Below the pieces are notes generated by a model, which saw only the letters and a program-made list of their open reading frames with translations, was not told the origin of the DNA and did no database searches. Shown here one piece after another: positions 14,660 through 20,035 of a stretch of 20,035 bases of DNA. The stretch is from Pseudomonadota bacterium (GTDB lineage: Bacteria; Pseudomonadota; Gammaproteobacteria; Burkholderiales; Thiobacillaceae), in NCBI GenBank assembly GCA_021821425.1, contig JAKACL010000010.1, positions 1 through 20,035 on the forward strand, given 5' to 3'. Position 1 is the stretch's first letter. Each line of letters begins with the position of its first letter. Position numbers and translations under genes: made by a program.

Positions 14660-15832
14660 TCAGGCGTAGCTGCGAAGGCGCACCGAGAACTGCTGCAGCG
14701 ACTGGATGCCGCTCTCTTCGGCGCGCTTGCACCAGGCCTGCAACTGCTCGAGCAACTGCTCGCGGCTGGCTGAGGAACGGCCCCAGATGGCAGCCAGCTC
14801 CTGACGCATGCGGTACACGGTTTGCAGCCGCTCGCTCTTGCCCAGCAAAGTGTCGAGCTCGGCCTTGTCGGCTGCCGCGAGTTCGGCGGGCTCCTTGTGC
14901 AGCCAGCGGCGGAAGCTGTCGAAATTCCAGTTCTGCGGCAGATTGGTGCCGGCCTTCAGCTTGGCGATCTCGGCCATGCTGTCTGCTCGCACGCTCTTCA
15001 CGAAGCGCGTCATCACATCGTAGCGGTGGGTGATCACGGCCTGCAGGGTATCGAGGTCGCACAGCGGCTTGGCCGGCTGCCATTTCACCGTAGGCGCGAC
15101 CTTGCGGACGGTCGCCAGGCCGACGTAAGTCATCAGCTTGATGTAGAGCCAGCCAATGTCGAATTCGTACCACTTGTTCGACAGGCGGGCCGAGGTGCCG
15201 TAGGCGTGGTGGTTGTTGTGCAGTTCCTCGCCGCCGATCAGGATGCCCCACGGCACGATGTTGGTGCTGGCGTCCTCGCTGGCGAAGTTGCGGTAACCCC
15301 AGTAGTGGCCGATGCCGTTGATGATGCCGGCGGCGGTGACCGGAATCCAGGCCATTTGCACCGCCCAGATGGTCAGGCCCAGCGGGCCGAACAGCGCGAT
15401 ATTGATCGCCATCATCGCCCAGATGCCCGCGGCCGAGTGACGGCTGTAGACATTGCGTTCCATCCAGTCGTCGGGCGTGCCGTGGCCGTATTTTTCCAGC
15501 GTCTCGGCCACCTTGGCCTCGGCGCGGTACAGTTCGGAGCCTTCCCAGAAGACCTTCCTGATGCCCTTGACCTGCGGGCTGTGCGGATCGTCGGCGGTTT
15601 CGCACTTGGCGTGGTGCTTGCGATGGATGGAGACCCATTCCTTGGTGACCATGCCGGTGGTCATCCACAGCCAGAAACGGAAAAAATGGCTGACGATGGG
15701 GTGCAGATCGACGGCGCGGTGCGCCTGCGAACGGTGCAGGAAAATGGTGACGGCAGCGATGGTCACGTGGGTCAGCCCCAGTGCCACGACGACATAGCCC
15801 CACCAGGGCAGATCAAACAAGCCTAATTGCAT
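14660..15832 (-). CDS. Aerobic acyl desaturase (delta-9 type, membrane di-iron)
   Basis: This membrane di-iron enzyme should introduce a cis double bond into a fatty acyl chain using oxygen. The 390-residue protein shows the three histidine boxes of the acyl-CoA desaturase family: HRSQAH (33-38), HRKHH (70-74) and HNNHH (205-209), plus the additional His176 in NGIGHYWGYRNF. Hydrophobic segments lie at about 10-31, 45-62, 136-158 and 161-175. About 160 residues follow the last box, as I recall for the Pseudomonas DesB-like group, rich in charged helices. The ATG at 15830-15832 has AGGA 10 nt upstream and its own good promoter. No DesT- or FabR-type regulator is adjacent. It is the last gene of a block with a FadL porin and an acyl-CoA synthetase, so the substrate is plausibly acyl-CoA, but acyl lipid cannot be excluded. 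Confidence 0.92.
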   Translation of the reverse strand: MQLGLFDLPWWGYVVVALGLTHVTIAAVTIFLHRSQAHRAVDLHPIVSHFFRFWLWMTTGMVTKEWVSIHRKHHAKCETADDPHSPQVKGIRKVFWEGSELYRAEAKVAETLEKYGHGTPDDWMERNVYSRHSAAGIWAMMAINIALFGPLGLTIWAVQMAWIPVTAAGIINGIGHYWGYRNFASEDASTNIVPWGILIGGEELHNNHHAYGTSARLSNKWYEFDIGWLYIKLMTYVGLATVRKVAPTVKWQPAKPLCDLDTLQAVITHRYDVMTRFVKSVRADSMAEIAKLKAGTNLPQNWNFDSFRRWLHKEPAELAAADKAELDTLLGKSERLQTVYRMRQELAAIWGRSSASREQLLEQLQAWCKRAEESGIQSLQQFSVRLRSYA

Positions 15833-15869
15833 GGTTTTCGGTTCCTAAAAAAGGACAATCACGTCTTGG

Positions 15870-15898
15870 AATATACGGACAAACCCCATAAAAATCAA
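15870..15898 (-). promoter_or_regulatory. Sigma70-type promoter of the desaturase gene
   Basis: On the minus strand TTGATT (15893-15898) and TATATT (15870-15875) are separated by exactly 17 nt. Transcription would start near 15863, leaving a leader of about 30 nt with AGGA as ribosome site. The stretch is clearly AT-richer than its surroundings. This lets the desaturase be controlled separately from the fadL-like gene. Confidence 0.72.
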
Positions 15899-15913
15899 GG
15901 TTTATTCGTGTCT

Positions 15914-15932
15914 GGGCTGGGGCCCGCAGCCC
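15914..15932 (-). other. Hairpin behind the FadL-type gene
   Basis: GGGCTG (15914-15919) and CAGCCC (15927-15932) can pair around seven GC-rich bases, 25 nt after the porin stop. A second self-complementary stretch, CCGCCCGGGCGG, lies at 15942-15953. No T run follows on the minus strand, so it would be a weak or factor-assisted terminator at most, or an mRNA 3'-end stabiliser. Confidence 0.35.
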
Positions 15933-15956
15933 GCGTGGGGACCGCCCGGGCGGGGG

Positions 15957-17156
15957 TCAGAAATCCACCGTCAGCTGCGCCGACAGGATGTCGACCGAGG
16001 CCTCGTAGGTGCCGGTCAGGGTGACACCGCTTTCGGTCTTGTTGATGCGCGCATCCTTGACGAACAAGTGCGCATAGCCCACGTCGATCTTGCTGCGCTC
16101 GGACAGCCGGTACTGCGCGCCGACGGCGATCCAGGTGCGGTCCTCGTCGGGGATGCGCGCGGTCCGATAGGCATCGGACACCGGGGTCTCGTCGTACGCC
16201 ACGCCGCCACGCAGGGTCAGCTTGTCGTTGAGGCGATAGTTGGCGCCCACCGAATAACGGAAGCTGTCGTCCCAGTTTTCCGGGGTCAGCCCCACCACGA
16301 CACCGCTGGTGCGCACGATGCGCAATTCGTCGAAATCGCTCCAGCCTGTCCAGGTCACGTCCGCCAGCAGGTCCCAACGTTCGTTGAGTTTATGAAAAAG
16401 CGAAAGCGAAGCCGAATCCGGCAGCGTGGCGTCCGCTGTCACCGGGCCATTGCCGGCAGGCAATCCCGAGAACGTCACCGTACCTTCAAGCGTGTAGTCG
16501 ACCTCGGAACGATAGGCCAGGCCGATGCGGGTCGCATCGTTCACGTACCACAAGGCGCCCAGATTGAAACCCCAGCTGACATCGTCTCCCTTGACGGTCG
16601 CCAGGCCAAAACCGCTGGCATTGGTCAGCGTCGCCTCGGCGTACTGCAGGCTCACGCCCGCGCCCAGTGACAGGGTTTCGCTCGCTTTCCAGGCAATCGA
16701 AGGATTGAGGTTGACGGTCTTCAGTTCGGACTTGATCGCCTGGGTACGTCCCGCCCAGGTGGAGTCGTACTCCGTCTTCAGGCCGAACGGTGCGTTCATG
16801 CCGATGCCCAGATGCACGTCCGGCGTCAGGCGAAATGCGTAGTAGGCATTCGGCACCAGTGCCAGTCCACCGGCATCGCCGCCATCGCCGCCCCCGATGG
16901 TCGAGGTTCCGGTGAATTCGGCCTGCGGTTTAATCAGATGTCCGGCCAGCACCAGCTGACGGTCCGGCAGTGAGGTCATGCCCGCCGGATTGAAGAAGAT
17001 CGTGCTGGCGTCGGTCGCGGCGGCGGCCTGGCCGGCGTAGGCGTTGCCCAGCCCGCTGGCGTTCTGCTCGATCAAGGCAAATCCGGCGGCGTGGGCCGTC
17101 GTGGTGCCCCCCAGCAGCATCAAGCCTGCAGCCAGGCGGTTCAGACGAAACATCAT
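15957..17156 (-). CDS. FadL/OmpP1/TodX-family outer-membrane porin
   Basis: These beta-barrel proteins carry long-chain fatty acids or hydrophobic compounds across the outer membrane. The 399-residue protein has a signal peptide (MMFRLNRLAAGLMLL..., predicted cleavage after AHA at residue 23), and the mature part begins AGFALIEQNASGLGNAYAGQ, typical of the family. The FFNPAGMT motif at 54-61 is the conserved NPA signature near the inner hatch. The rest shows repeating amphipathic beta strands and ends in Phe (LSAQLTVDF), the outer-membrane assembly signal. The start has a strong AAGGAGA site 4 nt upstream of the first of two tandem ATGs. It lies 29 nt behind the acyl-CoA synthetase gene, on the same strand. 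Fatty acids are the likely substrate from context; aromatic hydrocarbons are possible for the family. Confidence 0.93.
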   Translation of the reverse strand: MMFRLNRLAAGLMLLGGTTTAHAAGFALIEQNASGLGNAYAGQAAAATDASTIFFNPAGMTSLPDRQLVLAGHLIKPQAEFTGTSTIGGGDGGDAGGLALVPNAYYAFRLTPDVHLGIGMNAPFGLKTEYDSTWAGRTQAIKSELKTVNLNPSIAWKASETLSLGAGVSLQYAEATLTNASGFGLATVKGDDVSWGFNLGALWYVNDATRIGLAYRSEVDYTLEGTVTFSGLPAGNGPVTADATLPDSASLSLFHKLNERWDLLADVTWTGWSDFDELRIVRTSGVVVGLTPENWDDSFRYSVGANYRLNDKLTLRGGVAYDETPVSDAYRTARIPDEDRTWIAVGAQYRLSERSKIDVGYAHLFVKDARINKTESGVTLTGTYEASVDILSAQLTVDF

Positions 17157-17185
17157 GAAAGTCTCCTTATGGATAATCGGAAGGG

Positions 17186-19000
17186 TTAGCGTTCGGAATC
17201 CGCGTACAGGGCTTCAATCGCGTCGCGATAGCGATTGAATATCAGGTCCCGCTTGATTTTGAGCGTGGGAGTCAAAAGGCCGTCTTCCAGCGTCCACGGC
17301 TTGAGGTCCAGGTGCAGACGGCGAATCTGGGCGTAGCCCGGGAAATGCTTGAGCTGATGTGCGACGTGCTTGGTCACCGCCTTCACCACCTTGGGGTTGC
17401 GCAATGTGGCCGGCTGCGCCGGGTCGAGGTGGAGATGGGCGGCAAAGCTGTTCCAGTGTTCCTCGTTGAGGACGATCAGCGCGGCGAGATAAGGCTTGCC
17501 TTCGCCGACGATCATCGCCTGCTCAAACAGAGGGTCGAGCTGGATGGCGGCTTCCATTTCGGACGGCGGCACCTTCTCGCCGTTGTTCAGCACGATGATG
17601 TCCTTGATGCGACCGACGATCGCATAGTGCCCGTGGGCATCCACCGTAACCTTGTCGCCGCTGTGCAGCCAGCCCTCGGCATCGATCATGGCGCGGGTGG
17701 CCTCCTCGTTCTTCCAGTAGCCGCGCATCACGCAGCGGCTGCGGGTGAGCAGTTCGTCGTTGTCGCCGATCTTCACCTCGATGCCGGGCAGCGGCTGGCC
17801 GATGCTGGACGGCACGTTGGAGTCGGGGCGGTTGGAGGTCACCACGGGGCTGCTCTCGGTCAGCCCGTAGCCCTGGTAGATCGGCACACCGAGGCCAATG
17901 AAGACGTGCGCGATTTCCGGCGCCAGCGCTGCGCCGCCTGAAATCGCCAGTCGTAGCCGGCCGCCCAGTTTCTGCGTGACGTTGCCCGCCACCAGCTGGT
18001 CGAGCAGCGGCCACAGCAACAGCTCCGGATGCCAGCGTGCCCGTCCTTGCTCCACTTCGAAACGCCGCCAGCCCACTTTGACCGCCAGCTTGAACAGCAC
18101 GCGCGCGGGCAGGCCTTTCTTCTCCAGGTTGTCCTGGATGCGGCGGTACACCCGCTCGTAGATGCGCGGCACCGAAATCAACACGGTCGGGCGAATCTCC
18201 TGCAGGTCCTGCGCCAGCTGGGCGATCGAGCGCGCATAGGCGACTTCGGCACCGGTCAGCATCGGCAGGTAATAGCCGCCGGTGCGTTCCAGCGTGTGCG
18301 ACAGCGGCAGAAAGGACAGGAACACTTCGTGCGCGCCGAAATCCGCACATTGCGACGCATACCAGGCATTCCACAACAGGTTCTCATGCGTCAGCATCAC
18401 GCCCTTGGGGCGCCCGGTGGTGCCCGAGGTGTAGACGATGCTGGCCAGGAGGTCGGCGGTGATGTGGCGTTCGGGGACGGGGGTATCCGTGGCAGCCGCC
18501 AGCCAGTCGGCGGCCACTGCAAAACGCGTACTCCAGTCGGACAATCCGTTCGCCGGCGCCACCAGGCTGACGATGCGCTGCAGGCTGTGCGCCGTGCCGG
18601 CGATTTCGGCCAGCTTCTTGTGCTGGAACTTGCCTTCGATCAGCAGCAGCTTGGCGTCCGAGTGGTCGAGGATGTAGGTCGCGCTGTCGGGGCGGTCGTC
18701 CAGATACAGCGGCACCGTGACCAGCCCCAGCCCGAGCGCGGCCTGATCGAAGATCACCCACTCGACGCAGTTCTTCAGCATCACCGCGACGCGATCGCCG
18801 GGCACCAGACCTTCCTTGACCAGCGCAGCCTGCCAGCGAGACACCTCGGTGGCCACCTGCGCCCAGGTGAAGCTCACCCAGCTCCCGCGTTTGTCGTCGA
18901 ACTGGCGGTAGGCCACCTGGTCCGGCGTCGCGGCCACGCGCCCGCGAAACAGGCCGCACAGCGTGCCCAGCGTGTCGGGGTCGAGCGGCGCAACTGTCAT
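17186..19000 (-). CDS. Long-chain acyl-CoA synthetase (AMP-forming)
   Basis: This enzyme activates free fatty acids with ATP and coenzyme A to acyl-CoA through an acyl-AMP intermediate. The 604-residue protein resembles the FAA/FadD15-like group. Visible motifs are the phosphate loop IVYTSGTTGRPKG (188-200), SFLPLSHTLERTGG (229-242), LRLAISGGAALAPEIA, the adenine-binding YQGYGLTESSP, the GWLHSGDKV aspartate, VGRIKDIIVLNNGEKVPP, and the carboxy-terminal lysine motif LTPTLKIKRD (576-585). No membrane segment is obvious, so it is probably peripheral. The ATG at 18998-19000 is chosen because it gives the normal family opening; an in-frame TTG at 19043-19045 adds 15 residues without support. The ribosome site is weak. 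It lies between an RNA methyltransferase gene (57-nt gap) and the FadL-type gene (29-nt gap), suggesting uptake and activation are co-expressed. Confidence 0.94.
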   Translation of the reverse strand: MTVAPLDPDTLGTLCGLFRGRVAATPDQVAYRQFDDKRGSWVSFTWAQVATEVSRWQAALVKEGLVPGDRVAVMLKNCVEWVIFDQAALGLGLVTVPLYLDDRPDSATYILDHSDAKLLLIEGKFQHKKLAEIAGTAHSLQRIVSLVAPANGLSDWSTRFAVAADWLAAATDTPVPERHITADLLASIVYTSGTTGRPKGVMLTHENLLWNAWYASQCADFGAHEVFLSFLPLSHTLERTGGYYLPMLTGAEVAYARSIAQLAQDLQEIRPTVLISVPRIYERVYRRIQDNLEKKGLPARVLFKLAVKVGWRRFEVEQGRARWHPELLLWPLLDQLVAGNVTQKLGGRLRLAISGGAALAPEIAHVFIGLGVPIYQGYGLTESSPVVTSNRPDSNVPSSIGQPLPGIEVKIGDNDELLTRSRCVMRGYWKNEEATRAMIDAEGWLHSGDKVTVDAHGHYAIVGRIKDIIVLNNGEKVPPSEMEAAIQLDPLFEQAMIVGEGKPYLAALIVLNEEHWNSFAAHLHLDPAQPATLRNPKVVKAVTKHVAHQLKHFPGYAQIRRLHLDLKPWTLEDGLLTPTLKIKRDLIFNRYRDAIEALYADSER

Positions 19001-19057
19001 GCGGGATCGTCGAGCGTCGAAAGCATCGTGGCAGTGTTCATACAAAGCCCGGAGCGG

Positions 19058-20035
19058 TCAAGCGGCAGATTTGACCAGTACGGCGGCAAAGAAGCCGTCG
19101 GTGCCATGCACCGCGGGCGACAGCTTCAGCAGCGCCCCGGTGTCGAGCGGAATCTTGTGCTGCGCCAGCAGTTCGTTCACCGGCAGCAGAGTGAAACCGC
19201 CTTCGGCCAGCAGCGCGTCGACAATGGCCTCGTTCTCTTCCGGCAGCAGGCTGCAGGTGGCGTAGACCAGGCGCCCGCCCGGCTTCAGCAGCCGCGCCGC
19301 CGCGCGCAGGATCGCAGTCTGCTTCTGCGTCAGCTCGGCCACGCTTTCGGGCGACTGGCGGAATTTCAGGTCGGGATTGCGCCGCAGCGTGCCCAGGCCC
19401 GAGCACGGCGCGTCGACCAGCACGCGGTCGAGCTTGCCTGCGAGCCGCTTCACCCGGGTGTCGTTCTCGGAGGCGATCAGCTGCGGCATCACGTTGGACA
19501 GGCCCGAGCGCGCCAGCCGCGGTTTCAGGTTGGCGAGCCGCTTCTCCGCCACGTCGAACGCATACAGGCGACCAGTCGACGCCATCATCGCGCCGATCGC
19601 GAGCGTCTTGCCGCCGGCGCCGGCGCAGAAATCGCACACCATCTCGCCGCGCCGTGCGCCGAGCAGCAGCGCGAGCAGCTGGCTGCCTTCGTCCTGCACT
19701 TCCAGGCTGCCGTCGAGGAACAGCGGATGGCGGTTGATCGCCGGGTGGTCCTTGAAGCGGATGCCCCACGGCGAATACGGCGTCGCCTCGATCGTCAGGC
19801 CTTCCGCCTGCAGCTGCGCCAGCACGGCGTCACGACCGGCCTTGTGCGCGTTCACCCGCACGTCGAGCGGCGCCGGCTGCTGCAGCGCGCGGCCGAGCGC
19901 GAGGATGTCGGCGTCGTTCATCGACTGCTGCAGCTTTTCGAGCACCCAGTCGGGCAGTTCGGCCGCCACCGCCAGCGACAGGTCGCCGGTTTGGGCATTG
20001 CGGATGTGGTCGATCAGTTCGGGCCGCGCAAACTG
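19058..20035 (-). CDS. RsmB/NOP-family RNA (cytosine-C5) methyltransferase, 5' part outside window
   Basis: This SAM-dependent enzyme should methylate cytosine C5 in rRNA or tRNA. About 326 residues are visible and the frame remains open to the window edge, so the start is missing. The in-frame GTG near 19969 is internal to the conserved region. The SAM-binding motif VCDFCAGAGGKTLAIGAM is followed by AFDVAEKRLANL, the catalytic motif VDAPCSGLGTLRRNPD and YATCSLLPEENEA. Both family cysteines, in PCSG and TCS, are present, so it should be active. The CSGLGTLRRNPD variant differs from the CSATGVIRRHPD I recall for Escherichia coli RsmB, so the target may not be 16S C967. Whether it has the NusB-like amino-terminal domain cannot be seen. 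It precedes the acyl-CoA synthetase gene by 57 nt; this is probably coincidence of gene order. Confidence 0.92.
   Translation of the reverse strand, partial: QFARPELIDHIRNAQTGDLSLAVAAELPDWVLEKLQQSMNDADILALGRALQQPAPLDVRVNAHKAGRDAVLAQLQAEGLTIEATPYSPWGIRFKDHPAINRHPLFLDGSLEVQDEGSQLLALLLGARRGEMVCDFCAGAGGKTLAIGAMMASTGRLYAFDVAEKRLANLKPRLARSGLSNVMPQLIASENDTRVKRLAGKLDRVLVDAPCSGLGTLRRNPDLKFRQSPESVAELTQKQTAILRAAARLLKPGGRLVYATCSLLPEENEAIVDALLAEGGFTLLPVNELLAQHKIPLDTGALLKLSPAVHGTDGFFAAVLVKSAA

Noticed and set aside
1..20035. Search for CRISPR arrays, tRNA/rRNA genes, insertion sequences, integrase sites, phage or toxin-antitoxin genes
   Set aside because: No regularly spaced repeats, no recognisable tRNA folds, no transposase or integrase motifs; nearly all space is filled by identified core genes.

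Overview
The window is about 20 kb of GC-rich, densely coding bacterial chromosome. Gene content and order (coaBC-dut divergent from radC-rpmB-rpmG; algH-ruvX-pyrR-pyrB-pyrC'; an AcrAB-type efflux locus with a divergent TetR gene; an Lnt with three catalytic residues) point to a Gram-negative proteobacterium. I infer a betaproteobacterium; no rRNA or other taxonomic marker is present, so this rests on overall gene similarity. I see no mobile element, CRISPR array, tRNA, rRNA, phage gene or toxin-antitoxin pair.

Layout. (1) 1-3194: an RND efflux operon on the minus strand (lipoprotein membrane-fusion subunit, then the inner-membrane pump, cut by the window start) with a divergent TetR repressor. 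A 98-nt shared control region carries a TACAT-N6-ATGTA palindrome inside the pump promoter. (2) 3148-4596: a CPD photolyase on the minus strand whose 3' end overlaps the 3' end of the TetR gene. (3) 4683-10015: a tightly packed plus-strand run, algH/yqgE, ruvX, pyrR, pyrB, a possible 37-codon bridging ORF, pyrC' (a dihydroorotase homologue that has lost metal ligands) and lnt. Most junctions overlap or are nearly adjacent. (4) 10002-11468: a membrane diguanylate cyclase, convergent with lnt. (5) 11636-14569: coaBC-dut (minus) divergent from radC, then rpmB-rpmG (plus), closed by a strong terminator that should work in both directions. (6) 14660-20035: a minus-strand lipid block: an RsmB/NOP-type RNA methyltransferase (cut by the window end), a long-chain acyl-CoA synthetase, a FadL-type porin and an aerobic acyl desaturase with its own promoter.

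How the parts work together. pyrR-pyrB-pyrC' is the first committed step of pyrimidine synthesis, with a non-catalytic dihydroorotase-like subunit expected to scaffold aspartate transcarbamoylase, as known in Pseudomonas. FadL-type import, acyl-CoA activation and desaturation form a coherent exogenous fatty acid uptake and remodelling set. The efflux operon is a self-contained drug or solvent resistance unit under local repression.

Most of the window is ordinary core genome. I did not find a convincing undescribed system. The least expected items are the ATGA-to-ATGA mini-ORF with a hairpin between pyrB and pyrC', the degenerate metal site of PyrC', the operator palindrome upstream of the efflux genes and a 9-bp GC-only inverted repeat in front of the diguanylate cyclase.
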